This document shows positions 22,226 to 34,714 of a stretch of 64,000 nucleotides of DNA, in pieces. The notes under the pieces were generated by a model. It saw only the letters and a program-made list of their open reading frames with translations. It was not told the DNA's origin and searched no databases. This stretch comes from Megaleporinus macrocephalus (lineage: Eukaryota > Chordata > Actinopteri > Characiformes > Anostomidae), in NCBI GenBank assembly GCA_021613375.1, contig CM038709.1:35620428-35684427 (forward strand), read 5' to 3'. Each line of letters begins with the position of its first letter. The first letter of the stretch is position 1. Both the position numbers and the translations under genes were made by a program.

Positions 22226-22748
22226 GAAGGGCATACATTTAGGTATGAAAGGTGAAATGTCGTCTTACAAAGTAAAGGTACCATAAATCTAATCAATATA
22301 TCTAATTTCTCATTGTGAGAATTTCTAGATCTTTTACTTGATTTTATGTAGTGAAAGTGTCATTTAATTGGCGGATAATTTTACTTGTTTTAAAACGATA
22401 AGAGTATAAAACACTTTCATAAGATAAAATTACTTAACTACTTAAGTTAAAATAAGTTCAGTATTTTTATATTGCTAAACAGATATATTGACTAGATTCA
22501 AGATTCAAGTACAGTTTTTCGATCACTCTGAAAGAATACACAAATACTGGATTTCATAAACAGCTTCTCTGTATATCTCTCTCTGTCTCCGTCTCACTGA
22601 ACACTCTGGGCTTCGGAGACGCTCGCTCTCCAGATTGACCGTCTGTAGTGGTCATAAAGGATAATGTGTCTAGAGTATTAATATTTAATGCCGCCTCTCA
22701 CTTTCTCAAAACACTGGTGCTACTGCAACTGCACTGCGTCAACAACAT

Positions 22749-22749
<1 letters not shown>

Positions 22750-22812
<63 letters not shown>
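22750..22812. repeat. (CA)n microsatellite
   Basis: About 31 ca units, followed to 22880 by looser CA-rich sequence. The 78-residue frame across it is His/Thr repeat translation. Confidence 0.95.
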
Positions 22813-22814
<2 letters not shown>

Positions 22815-24504
22815 ACATCACATACAAACACACACAAACTGACATCAGACACACACAAACACACACAAACCCACACAGACATGGTTATCAAAACCTTTAC
22901 CGCTTATTATTGTGTGAATGCTAGCCCTGCATGTTTTGTCATATTTGTGCTCTTGTTGTTTGAACTGTGTTTACTTCTGAGGCTCTGACAGTGGAGGACT
23001 GTGTAGGTGTTGCTGTCTAAATATTTATGGACCTGACATAATTCCCTGTGAAACAGGTTCTGGATTTGATTGGATGAAGTCTGACAGCATAACAATAACC
23101 AAATGTTGTCAAATAATTAAGAACTACTTTGATCTTATGCAAATGTCTTACTCTACTAGCAGAACTTGTTTTATGTATTATTTCTTTTAAAATAAGCACA
23201 TTATCTTGATTATTTCTCAAAAAAATAATACTGTGCTTATGAAAAATGGCACTTTGTACAGATAAAATGATAATTCTATAAACTCAACATGGCAGAAACC
23301 AGTATAAATACTGGCAGATATGTGTACTAGCTGACTCCTCTTAATATCAACATGGGTTTTTGGTGTAAATAAACTGAAATAACTCAAAAGAAATTATTTT
23401 ATAACCTCAGTGATGCTGGATGATTGGTTAGGGTGAAGGGGGTGATGCTAAAATTGTATCTGTCATTTTTCCCTGCCGCTCGAACATGGTGATAGCAACC
23501 AAACGTCAGGTAACAGATGGCAGAAATCTTAAAACTTTAATCAAAGAGAGAAACAAGAATGTAGTTATTTGAGTGAAATGACACAATGATTTTTACTTAA
23601 TGTAAACATGTACACAAGCTAAAATTATAAAAAAGGGAAATATTTAGAAATTCAGGATGTTGGACAAGGGGTTCAGCAGCAAAGTAAAGGCTACATGTAA
23701 TTTTAACTTACTGAGAGCACCATGTAGTAGGTGTTTCTGATAAACTGGTGAAAGAGAGTAGAGGCCAGATGTACCTACAAGATTAAACATGCACCACAGT
23801 AAACATGCTCTGTATCAATGGTGAACAATTCTAAACACTTAAACTAATCAAAACTCTAGCTGTGACGAACTGATGAGAGCAGACTTTGGTAGTGTTATGT
23901 GGAAACGCTGAAGGCCTTTTATGTTTATTCCTTCTACTGAAGCTGTCTTCTTGGCTGGCTCGGCTCTTCAACCTCATTCTCCTCACGATGTCAAACAGCT
24001 GGGACACTATAAAAGCTCACAAAGGCTTGTTTTCTGTTGCTGTTGTTACTACAGACATGAAGCACCCAGCACACCACAGAGATATCTATAAAGCAGAATG
24101 CTTTATTAACTAACTCTGTACTAAAGGTGTGTGAATTCCTGATAAGTGGTCATAATCCAACACTGTGCCAACACCAGCTATCATTGCTTCACTAACTATG
24201 TTGGTGCTCCACTAGCTATTTGGTGCATTTTGCATTCTAACATGTACACGGCCCATTAACCACACACTAGGTTCTATGCATCTAATTTGCACCTGAAACT
24301 GATGCATGTGACTTTAGTTTGAGTACACATAACATTAATACAGTAAGTATCAATTTATATGTCAGTGTTTATATTTCCTGCACTGTCTGCATGGAAGTCC
24401 AGTATAATTAATGATTAGACATACAGTTTTGTACAATTATCATAAAATGACCTTTTTCATACAAACAAATAAATGGAAGTACACAAACCATTATAAGCCC
24501 TTTA

Positions 24505-24715
24505 CTAACCATGTGGGATATCCTAGCACCCACCAGTAACCATTAAGGATACTATAGCAACTGCTTATCAACCCAGTGAAAACCACCTGGGATACCATAG
24601 CAACCGCCTAAGACACCATAACACCTTAGAAACCACCTGTAATGTCATAGCAATGTCCTTGCAACACCTTGGGAACCATTTAGGAAGCATGATAGCAACA
24701 CCTTAGATATAATCA
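24505..24715. repeat. Short degenerate minisatellite
   Basis: Variants of aaccacctgggataccatag followed by caaccgcctaagacacc recur about six times. The shared words are accac, ataccatagcaac and acacctta. Such arrays are common in fish introns. Confidence 0.55.
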
Positions 24716-25319
24716 ATTCCTGCTTTATTTAACTAATAACTAATGTATCTAATCAACAACTCATTATGCTAGTGAAGCATGCTGGTCATCAGATATGAAA
24801 CATGACTTTCAGAAAAAAAATATGAATTATCCTAATTTCTACTGTATTTATGTTTATTACAATGGTGATTATTTTAAGAAAGATTGCATTGAATATGTAT
24901 GTGGGTCTCCGCACTTTTACCATTAGTCCAGAGAATGTGTGTGTGTGCCTGATATTTTTGGTAAATTTAGAACACTGTGATGGTCCTCAATTGAGCACAT
25001 GTTGTTTTCTCCATAAATCACTTTTTTGGAAAATCTAATAGAGCAGAAAAACAGACTTTTGTATACTGAGTTAGGGTTGGATTTAGGTGTAAGTACTGTT
25101 GTTTAGCTAATGTGATACAAAGATAAAAAACTATGGATTTCCTCACAAGTATAGTAAGACAAATGTGTGTGTGAGAGGATATGTGTGTGTGGGTCGGGGA
25201 TTAAAGTGGCTAAAGTGAGGCTAAAAGGACAGGTGGACCAACAGGAAACCTGCAGGCAAAGCTGGCCAAGTTTAGATAACAGAGAAACCACACAACTCTC
25301 ACAGATCAATAAGACACAT

Positions 25320-25398
25320 CCCCTCTCACACACACACGCCCTCACACACACAAAGACACATGCATGCACACACACAAACACACACACGCACACACCTG
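25320..25398. repeat. CA-rich low-complexity run
   Basis: Interrupted cacaca blocks with g and t changes. Frames across it are not genes. Confidence 0.85.
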
Positions 25399-25529
25399 GG
25401 CAATAGCATCGTTCATAAACAGGAGTGTGCTCCTCTGATGGCACAGGCCGCAAAGAAACTTTATTACTGCAGCTCAGAACACTGATTCCATTTCTAATCC
25501 CCAACTCATTTTACCTCCACTAATCCCTT

Positions 25530-25532
25530 CAT

Positions 25533-25598
<66 letters not shown>

Positions 25599-26095
25599 GT
25601 GAGTGAGAGGAAAACTGGAAACAAACAGAGAGAAAATGAGGGACAGGAATAAAGAAAGAAACAGAAAAGCGTGTAATGAGAAAAAGAACAACAGTGACTG
25701 TAGATAGAGAAAGAATAAAGAGCAAGGAAGAGAAAGAGAAAAGTGAGAAAAGTATGAGAGAAAGAAAAAAACAGATGAAGGTGGAACAATACAAAGACAA
25801 CAAGGGACTGGGAGAAAGAACAAAAGATAGAAAGCGAGAGAGTAAAAAGAATGGAACACCATAGAACAGAAAGAAACAGAAAGAAAGGGAGAAGAGTAAG
25901 ACAGTAAAGAAAAAATAAGACAAGAGAGTGCAATAAGTGAAAGAGAAAGACAAAGGGAAACAATTAAAAAATAAAAGACAGAGATGAGAGAAAGAGAGAG
26001 AGACCATGAGAAATGAGAAATAGAAGAAGAGAGGAAATGAGGAGAAAGAAGAAGAGAGAGAGAAAAGAAGGAGGAGAGTAAGAGATGTGTTCAGA
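25530..26095. repeat. GA-rich polypurine tract
   Basis: Begins with (ga)n from about 25536 to 25594 and continues for 500 bp as almost pure A/G on the plus strand (gagaaagagaa, aagaaagaa). The tmeff2 transcript reads it as pyrimidine, the reverse of the tract at 14935-16035. The long Leu/Ser/Phe frames on the minus strand are its translation. Confidence 0.93.
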
Positions 26096-26529
26096 GTGGT
26101 CTCTGAGGCTGCAGTGTGGATGCGGATGGCCTGTATGTGGGGGATGTCAGTGAGCAGGCAGTGAGTCTCATTCTGCCGAGAAGAAACACCTCTATCCACT
26201 CTCACACTGTTGCTTAGCCAGCATTACTTCCCTCAGAAGACTCAAGGTGGGGACTGAGAAGACACTCCTTTCACTACTGCTAAACATTGACTCTCCCTGA
26301 CTGCCAGCTCAACATCCAACTCTGCAAAGCCAGCAGAACATTCAGAAGCTCCTCTAAGGATGTTCTCCTGGACAGCAGGTTTTGGGCCCCTCCATCAGCT
26401 CTTATAGATAGGTGTTTACAAGGCTGGAGGCTTGAATACAAATCAGCTGATTTAGCTCTCAAAATAATTCATCATAAAAATAGGGGAAAAAATCCCGCTG
26501 ACAGGTTTTGTTAGCCAAAGCAAAATGTC

Positions 26530-26720
26530 TGATGACCTCTATGGGGCTTGATTGGACTGATTGCCTGCTGTCGCGAGGCAAGGGTCCCCAGCCAAACCTC
26601 TTGAATATCAATGAGTTCTCAATGATGTGGCGGAGAGCAGCGTTCCATTAGTGAAGATGAAATTGTCATTATTGCCCTCATTCCTGCGTCCCACAGAATT
26701 CATTCCCCAATCAATCATTT
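26530..26720. promoter_or_regulatory. Candidate conserved non-coding element
   Basis: Unique, balanced-composition sequence without repeats sits between simple-sequence DNA. It contains attgccctcattcctgcgtc, caatcaatcatttgtc and ttgaatatcaatgag. The call rests only on texture, since conservation cannot be tested here. Confidence 0.25.
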
Positions 26721-26844
26721 GTCTCAGGTCAGTCTTTGAGCATCGACCCACAACTTAGAGACCAACAGAATAAGTTAAAGATAGAATAGCACCTGCAGGT
26801 AAATCATCTCCAACAAAGGCACATGTGGAACCCTAAAACATTAC

Positions 26845-26995
26845 ATGGCCAAAATTATGTGGACACCCGATCATTACACCTACATCCACCAACCACTTTA
26901 TTAGGTAGACTCGTTATTCAGTTCATCAGCTCCATTTACCATATAGGAGCACTTTGAGTTCTACAATTACAGATTATAGTCCGTTTCTCAGAGAT
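26845..26995 (-). repeat. Dispersed repeat A, reversed copy
   Basis: The plus strand has atcagctccatttaccatat followed by aggagcactttgagttctac. On the minus strand these read as the repeat A words atatggtaaatggagctgat and gtagaactcaaagtgc, as at 4380-4430. Confidence 0.5.
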
Positions 26996-28349
26996 TGTTT
27001 TGTAATTAGACACAGCAGTGCTACAAGTAAAATGGTTAGAGCCGTAGGCAGAAGTCCCCCATTGTCTGCCATTTTTTGTGAACAATTTCTATTTATTTGA
27101 GTTTAACATATATAAAATATTAAATGTGCATTCTCAACAGGCCACATATAGTTGCAGTTCAGAGGAAAAGTTTTTTTCTCAATTTGTGTTTTTCCTCATA
27201 TTTTGAATAGAGCAGCTGATGTTACATGGTGTGAAACCATCATGATGATTGGACCACTAGTAATGCTCCAAAACTTCACAATAACTTACATTAAAAGTAA
27301 AATTTCTCTCAAAAAAGCTGTTTCCTTTGGACAGTGATAATATGTTAAGAGTTTACAAGGCTGTAAATTTAGTATTAAAATGTAAAGTGTGTTCTCTGTA
27401 GAAGAATATTAATAATTTAGCAAAAACATTTGATCAGGGTGCCCAAACCTCTGTATATGATTGTACAAGTGACCTCTGGTTAAATAAGCTGCTAAGTTTC
27501 TCTACAGTGCACCATTTCACATCAAATGAATGAGCTTAAATATTAAATATTACAGCTTCACTTCCAGCTGATCTTTGTACAAGCTAAGTGAGCTGTGTGA
27601 AAGCCGAGGGGGAAATGTTTTGGAAATGTAGCAAAAAAAATGCACCGACAAAATGCTTTCCATACGATTGGGACACATAGGAACACCCGTATGTTCCACT
27701 TTCATGTGATTCGACCCAATTTTTAGCCTGCTCAACACCCCATCACCCCCCACTTCACCCCCAAGCAAGTCCACGTTCAACAGGAGTCATTGTGGCAGGA
27801 GTATAAGGGATTCTTTGTGTAGATATAACGGAATGTCCCTTTTAGGAAAGGGTTATCAAATAAACCTTTCAGGAACAAGTTGGACTGGTGTATCTCCACT
27901 GCTGCAACTTGGTGACAATGTACCTTTGTTCAAGACTCTGGCTATTTTTGTGTCCTTCGTTTTCCCTGTTGGCCACTTAAGTGCAGTGACCTTACTGGGC
28001 ACCCAGTTGGTGGACTGCTTGTCTTACTCTGTCGTATCAAATCAGGGGGCTTGCAGCAGAGGAGACCAGATTGTTGGGAACACTCGGAAAGGGCACTGGT
28101 CATTTGACTGTCATACAAACGGCCGGCGGTGACCTCCGATGCGTCCTCTGCATGCCTCAGTACCTGAGGATGCTGTGTGCTTGGATAAAAACACATTTAA
28201 ACTCCTTTTTATTGCTCATATTTGGTTGAGCTGAATGATGTTAGAATGGCTTAGAATACCAGCTATTCTCCACTGTCTTCATTAAAAAGGAGAAACTGGC
28301 TCAAACAAAACCTTTGCTTGTAATATGGACCACAGAGTTTCTTCATTTA

Positions 28350-28695
28350 AAGTTTGGAGCAATTGTTCAGCAAAAAACAGAACATTCCCCCCAAATGTAG
28401 TCGATCAGTAGTCAAGATGACTGTGCTAAAGAAATTGAGGGTAAGGGTGCTGGGCTGGCCAAGCATGTCTCCAGACCTAAACGCTATTGTGCACATGTGG
28501 GGCTTCCTTAAAAAAGAGAGTGGAGGAGTGCAAAGTCTCTAACATCCTCCAGCTCCATGGTGTCGTCATGGAGAAGTGGAAGAGGGTTCCAGTGGCAAAC
28601 TGTAAAGTTCTAGTGAACTCCATGCCCAAGAAAGTTAAGGCAGTGCAGGCCACACAAAATATTGACACTTTAGGCACAATTTGGCCATTATAGAG
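28350..28695 (+). pseudogene. Dead Tc1-like transposase, C-terminal part
   Basis: Frame 28354-28542 reads VLGWPSMSPDLNAIVHMWGF, which has the SPDLNxIxxxW hallmark before the last catalytic acid of Tc1/mariner DDE transposases. A second frame, 28487-28693, reads EKWKRVPVANCKVLVNSMPK followed by KVKAV, matching the usual C-terminal end of Tc1-family transposases (KRIPVATCEALVNSMPKRVKAV-type). The two parts belong to one protein but lie in different frames, so a frameshift sits near 28500-28545. The expected Glu of the PIE motif is Val here. The N-terminal DNA-binding part and terminal repeats are not recognised. It is an old, inactive insertion. Confidence 0.75.
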
Positions 28696-28720
28696 AGAGA
28701 GGGAGAGAGAGAGAGAAACA
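28691..28720. repeat. (GA)n microsatellite
   Basis: A short gagagag run directly at the end of the dead Tc1-like copy. Confidence 0.85.
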
Positions 28721-28991
28721 TAAACACAGTAGAAGCACATCACAGGTATATCAATGAGAGTTATTTCTCACAATTTGTCTCTGTTTAAGAGAAGTTTTTA
28801 ATAATTTACATCTGCAGTTTGCATTAGACTTTGTGGGGTTCTCGTATCTATAGCTCTATTATCCCAGTAGCTCCAGTGAATATTTCAGAAGGCAGGCATG
28901 CCTTGGCTGATCTGAGGTGAGATCATTTTGCCATATCACAAAACTCTATTTTAAAGTTTAACATATTACATGCTTGCTTGTCCAGACTCAC

Positions 28992-29088
28992 CACACATCC
29001 TCCGCATCCACGTCACACTCAGCACCAAACTGGCAGATGTCGCATGTGGACGTCTCCTTCTGGCCATTCTCGGCAGAGCCCTCGTTCC
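28992..29088 (-). CDS. tmeff2: tmeff2 exon: linker and start of second follistatin module
   Basis: The minus-strand acceptor ccaagcag is followed by gg, completing a Gly codon with the g of the microexon. Then come 31 codons and two bases (tg) of a Trp codon before the strong donor gtgagt. Residues are NEGSAENGQKETSTCDICQF followed by GAECDVDAEDV. Human TMEFF2 has QKETSTCDICQFGAECDEDAEDVW, and the segment length is equal. The CDIC and AEC cysteines are the first three of the ten-cysteine follistatin module finished by the next exon. The acidic DVDAEDV stretch is conserved. Confidence 0.97.
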
Positions 29089-30346
29089 CTGCTTGGAGTG
29101 GACACACAGGACACAGGTCACAATTTTAGATCAGGCATAATACTGCTTTTCCTTTTTAATACTGCTCTATATTGTTATTAAAACTTTGAATATTAGCTCA
29201 TTTAGCCAGTCTTTAAACCTCATTTTTCCTCAACTCCTACAAAAAACACATAATAACCATTCCATCTTATTTAGATTATCAGTTGTTTTGTTTTCTTAAT
29301 TACTTTATACAACGTTTTAAATTATACATGTTCATATGATCAAAAAATGTCATATTCAATTGCATATTAGACACTTTTTCATTACCTTGTTACCACGTTT
29401 TATTAAAATATTTATAATAATACTAATAAAATGATCAAGAAAATAATATAATTAATAATGTATTGATAGCAGTACTAGTAGGCTTAGTATTGTACAGTAG
29501 TATAATATATTATATTAGGGGTGTAATAGTAATAAATATAATAATACTGATAAATATATAAAAAAAATAAATAATCATTAAAGTAAAACATATATTGTGC
29601 TTTGTTTATCCTTACAGGATATTTAAATATTTAAGAAAATATTCAAATAAAACTGAAAATCTGTAATAGCTGCAGTCCTATTGTCACTGTTCCATCTTCC
29701 ATTTTGATGTCTCACATGATTTAAAAATGCCAGCCAACCTCCACACTGTGTCAATATCAATTTTATGATGAATAAAGCAAAACAGCTCATACAAAATGAC
29801 CTGGAATATTTTTTTTCCATTAACCGTCCTTTCCTGTAAAACTACCTTCTTGAAGATACAGGGTTTTGCTCCGATAGCAACAACATGATTGTGAGATCTA
29901 CCAACTATGTAAGTGGGATTAACTAAAATCACTACTAAGACAATTGAGATCAGACAATTACACATTGACTGTGTCTCGATTCACTAACTAGTTCTGTGTG
30001 TAGTGAACCAGTACATTGCAAAAAACAGCACTGGCTTGTTCCCTGAAGGTGGGAACAATCGGACACTGATAATGGAGTAATGTGTAACACGGAAGCATAC
30101 TAGTAACATTGTACCCTTGTAACATGCGCAGCTCATTTGATGCACCGTTATTTGCCAGGCAAGTTTGTCTCTTGAAATAAGCTAAATTATGATGATTATG
30201 ATGAAAAAATGATTTACTACAATCAAAACAAGTAAACATGTAAGTAAATAAATTAATTAACCTTACAATAAGCTCACACCGATCTCAAAATCAGAAAGAC
30301 TAATAAATTGAGTAGATTTGAGATAAAGATGTGGTTATTTTTGCAG

Positions 30347-30444
30347 CACAGACACCTGTGAGTTCTGTAGTTATGAACCAGGTGAAGCCTGCAGGTGTCA
30401 GGGTGGTAATGAGTGACAATGAGCGACGGCGGCTGGAAGAGCAG
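30347..30444 (+). other. Exon-like open block with strong splice sites, unknown protein
   Basis: On the plus strand, gttatttttgcag (a good acceptor) precedes 98 nt that stay open and end at gagcag|gtaaag (a good donor). In the open phase the block encodes QTPVSSVVMNQVKPAGVRVV, then MSDNERRRLEEQ, a basic/acidic helix-like end with unusually CpG-rich codons for this AT-rich intron. It would start with two bases of a split codon and end in phase 0. I do not recognise the protein. About 140 bp further on, another open stretch (30581-30687) reads VTEASRERLELKTLISRRER and then stops, but no simple splice joins the two in frame. It may be an exon of a nested antisense gene, a relic of a decayed or captured gene, or chance. 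Confidence 0.35.
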
Positions 30445-31014
30445 GTAAAGGACACAATTCTTATTCTCTCGTTGTCTCACTCCTGCTCTCACGCACAGTT
30501 TAAATCCCCTACTGATCTTTTCCCAGCCTCTCTCCTCATTCTGTCCTGATGAGCTCTGATTGGCCGCTCCAGGCTCCCTAGTGACGGAGGCTTCTCGGGA
30601 ACGGCTGGAGCTTAAGACACTCATCAGCAGACGGGAGAGAAGCAATCCCGCGGAATTTAAATTGCACCCCCGCTAACCCCACCCTACATTACAAGGAGCT
30701 TTTTTTTGTCTAAAGCCTGTATGAGAGACAGAGCCGTATTCTTATGGATCTCTTTCCAGCACCATAAATATGAAGTAGCTTAGGCTGAAGATACAGAAAC
30801 AAGCAGTGAGTTAGGATGCTGTTTTATGGTTAAGATTTGCCAAAAATTAACACAAAACAACAAGAAGATTGTCAGAATATTCAGAATATTCCACAGCTTT
30901 GCAGAGATGTAATCTTATTCCAGACTTTTATGCAAATCCCTTTGCAAGTAACAGTTCAATACATTGAGAACAGGGCTGGACAATATTAATAAAGTAATTA
31001 CCTGTACTGTTTTT

Positions 31015-31165
31015 AATGGTAAGGACACCCACAGGACAATCACAGAGCAGGTATTACTTGGGTGATGGATGGTGCTGGTATGAGTGGATCAGACACAGCA
31101 GTGCTACTGGAGGTTTTAAACACCTCAATGTCACTGCTATACCACCCAGAAATATCTGGCCAGAC
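31015..31165 (+). repeat. Dispersed repeat A fragment
   Basis: Words ggacaatcacagagcaggta, tgctggtatgagtggatcag and acacagcagtgctactggag match the repeat A left part at 6587-6640. Confidence 0.5.
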
Positions 31166-31879
31166 TAAGAATTTACATAGACAAATCTGACTTGTCAGAT
31201 CTTATTTTCCGTAATCACATTCCCATTATCTTCCTTTTTTCCAGAACAGACTAAAGAGCCTAAATACCCAATTAAACAATTTGTTTTTTTGACCTGGCAT
31301 ATAAATATTAGGCTGGAAGTGTGTAGAGGACGAGTCAATTTTGTCTATAATGTCTATAAATGTTGTAAAATAAGATTATTATAGATTCAGATTATTTTAT
31401 CTGACATCTGCCTAACTGGATTCTAAAGCCAAAATCTATCTATAACTACATAACCTTGCTGCACTAATGGACTTGTAGCAAACTTGTCAAAGCAGCTACT
31501 AAATTCACATATTATAACCTTAAAAACATCAACAAGACAAAAAGACAATCAAACCACTTCAGTATATTTATAAAGCAGCTGCCAGAGTCATTAGGAGTAA
31601 AACGAAAGAAACAAAGCACGTAATTTTTCATTATAAAACTATATTTAATAAGATTTTTTCTCATTTGTGAAACAGTTTAAATAAGAGTGTATAAAGTATG
31701 TGAAAGGATATAAGAGTGCTATATAAATAAACTTGCTGCGCACAGAATCCTCGTCTGATTTACCATTCTTGAAACTATCGCCCAATCACAGTCAGAATGT
31801 TGTGAAGGGTAAACAAATGTAGCAGCTCTTTTTGGCTATTCAGGGTCACCCCTGATTCACACGGTCTAGGGCAACACAC

Positions 31880-31965
31880 ACTAACATGCCACCACCATGT
31901 CTGTGTCACTGCAGTGCTGAGAAAGATCCACTACCAGGCTCATCTCACTCACAACCAGGAGGGGC
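31880..31965 (+). repeat. Dispersed repeat A fragment
   Basis: Word gtgtcactgcagtgctgag followed by aagatccac repeats the copy at 4263-4292. Repeat A ends lie on both sides of 31165-31880, so this and the previous entry may be one interrupted element. Confidence 0.5.
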
Positions 31966-34714
31966 AAAGCTGCTGCATGCATAAACGATCACTGAAGAAT
32001 TCACAATGTTGCTAATTATTGTGTATATATAAAGTAAATGTTTGATACATCAGCCCGGCACTAATTGAGCAGTTTTTAATTCTTTACAGCCTCCACATGC
32101 AACATGCCATTCAGTTCATTAAGACTCCAGGAGCATCCGAAGGTGGATCTGATTAGAGCTGCAATAAAACCCTGCATGAGAATCAGCAGGAACAAAACTC
32201 ATTAACAGTCAGTTAGTTTGACTCTGTCGCCGCAGACATTTAGTTAAACCCTTCTGTTTTTTTGTTAAAGAAGCAATTTATAAGATGATGCAACCTGTCA
32301 AATCATACTCCTGACAATCATATCACCACAAAAATGCTGCTCCTTTTATTTGCTCTGCTTTTATGTATATCACTTTTGCCTCAAAGTAGTGTTATGTGAT
32401 AGGATGGGCTGGAGCTAGCTGGTTAGCATGCTAATTTCAGTAGATATCTCTGATATATTGCTGATTCCTTTTGGAACAAAAAAAGTCTACAAAATACATT
32501 TGTCTAGTGGTACATTATTAGACATTCTTAAAAGAAAAAAATTCTCAGTCTGGGTTAGGTTTAGAATTTACCTAATAATTTCAACGCTAAAGGCTAAGGT
32601 GATAGGCACTTTAGAAAAACTGGACAAAATTCAAAAGGAATAACAATATTTTAGTATTCAAAGCTGGATCATTAAGTTTCACTTGTGCCAAATACAGATA
32701 AAGACTTACAGATAAAAAGCCTCAAACTAACAAAAAAACAACAAAAGACAAGTTTTAAGAATGCTCAATTAGCCCTCTGTGATGTCAGGGCCCAGGGCAT
32801 TGCTCCAAAGAATACTTTAATATTAAAGCTGCACCATGTAAGACTTTGGGGATTTGGAGACCTCTTTGGTGGAAATATATAACTGCATGTGGGCTGTGCT
32901 TTGGCCGCCTTCCTGAGCTGATGAATTTGCTGATTAAATTTTTTTTTAAAGAGAACTGTGAGATGTGATTATGAGCATTATGTTAATTTTGGGATCGTAT
33001 GAGGCTTTATCATCAATCTAGACCTTTCTTTTTGAGTCTGTGTGTGTGCCATTAATACGTAAAGATGAACAATGTGGTGTGGAAAAATTGATTCATGGCA
33101 GCACATACAACATTTTTAGTTTATATTCTCCTCACTAATTAAAAACAATATTTCAGTTTAACCTAAAATATACCCCCTTAGTACAGCTTTAAAGATGTGT
33201 GTGATTTCAAGGGCGCTTTTTTGTCTGTTTTGCTCCTTTTTTTCTAATAATTTTCTTGGATTTGATTTTCAGATCCCTGTTGTTCCTTTCTATGGTCTGG
33301 ACATTGCTGATGTATTTAGATCGCATAGACAGCTGTAGTAACGACTGGCTTAATCAAATGCTCTAGTGGCTTTTCAGTCTTTTGTGTATGTCTGTGTATA
33401 AGTTTATGCCTGTTCGTGCTACTGACGCAGTGTCATGCTCTTAGATCAAAGTGTGAAAAAAGTTTTATCGCTGCTGGAGTTTCACCAACTTTTACTGTTT
33501 CAGAAAAGATGCACTGCAACAACCACAGCAACCACAAGCTAGAGCTTGAAATACTTGTCCGAACCCAACAGGACCTGACTGATCACATCAGGTTCAGTTA
33601 TAAGTATGCGTTGGATTCAAATTCACCTTGGGGTTCTCACAGCTCGACTCCATTTAACAGATACATAACCTGTTCCATCCGCTTTAGTTTACTCCTGATT
33701 TTATTCTTCCTCTCTACATTATTACCATAAAACTGTTTTTATCTGGCCTGCTGGCGTCTCCCGCACATGTTGTTGACATAATTTAGCATAACGTGAAAAA
33801 ATAGATGAGTGGGAAATCAACAATTGATTAATTAGTCCAGCCAAAAGGACGTTCACATCAACATTACATACCAATTTTATATACTTCATGATCATTCTTA
33901 TGGTGACTTAAATTGATGAGAATACAATGAGTATTCATCCCTGCCAATGTTATTCATGAAGGATTGTGACATATGCTGTAACTTTATATGTTTCATTGAG
34001 CTTGCTAGTTTTTCCAAAAGCCGAAAGTAATATATTTTTCAGACGAGCATGCAAAGAGTTTGGCCTTCTTATTGATATAGAATGTGCTGTTTATGGTTTT
34101 ATATAGCACCAAAAAAGGTACCTATATTGCTACAAGTTTGACATCATCACAAAAGCAGAACCATTTTCGGCACTATACAATACCATATACAATACATTCT
34201 TCATCAATCTGAAGAACCATTTGTCACCTGCAAAAACCACTTAAGCATGCAAGTAAATGCAAGAATCACTCCCTTTACTAAAAAAACATCGTTTTGAAGT
34301 GTACACCACATCCACAACAATAACAGAAATCTACAAACCTTAAACGGCAGTTTCTCACCCAACATCACCTGATCATCACACTGCTATCTTTAAAAAAATA
34401 AATCACCAAATTCAGTTTACACCTTTGTGACAAGGTCTAACAGAACACCTCTCTCTGATGAAACCTTGGTGAAGATCCTGGTCATGGTGTAAATTGTTTC
34501 GGTATGCAAAATAAACACACATGCTTCGGTATTTTGAAAGCTTTCATTGGATTCATTTGTAAAGAGCTACAGAGTAATGAGAATTATTTGGACTCTACAT
34601 TTCCATTTTCCAAAGGTAACAGAATTAAATTTTTACAAAAAATATATATGTTTGGCTGACCATAGAAGAAATGTGGTTAGTAGGGTTGAGTACATATCAC
34701 ACATGTACATACTT

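Larger units (their letters stand above)
18506..28991 (-). other. tmeff2: tmeff2 intron (10.5 kb)
   Basis: Phase-2 intron inside the second follistatin module, with donor tgtg|gtgagt and acceptor ctttccgcag. It holds CA repeats, a degenerate array (19845-20700), a retroposon-like piece (21195-21285), a short array (24505-24715), a polypurine tract (25530-26095), a repeat A piece (26845-26995) and a dead Tc1-like element (28350-28695). A unique, compositionally balanced block at 26530-26720 may be regulatory. Confidence 0.85.

Noticed and set aside
22741..22890. His/Thr-rich frame
   Set aside because: It is a translation of the CA microsatellite.
25474..26205. Minus-strand frame of 243 residues, Leu/Ser/Phe-rich
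   Set aside because: It translates the polypurine tract. Overlapping frames give similar low-complexity products.
30581..30687. Second exon joined to the block at 30347-30444
   Set aside because: Its open frame (VTEASRERLELK) needs a different phase from the phase-0 end of the first block, and the available acceptors lead to stop codons. It is kept only as a remark.
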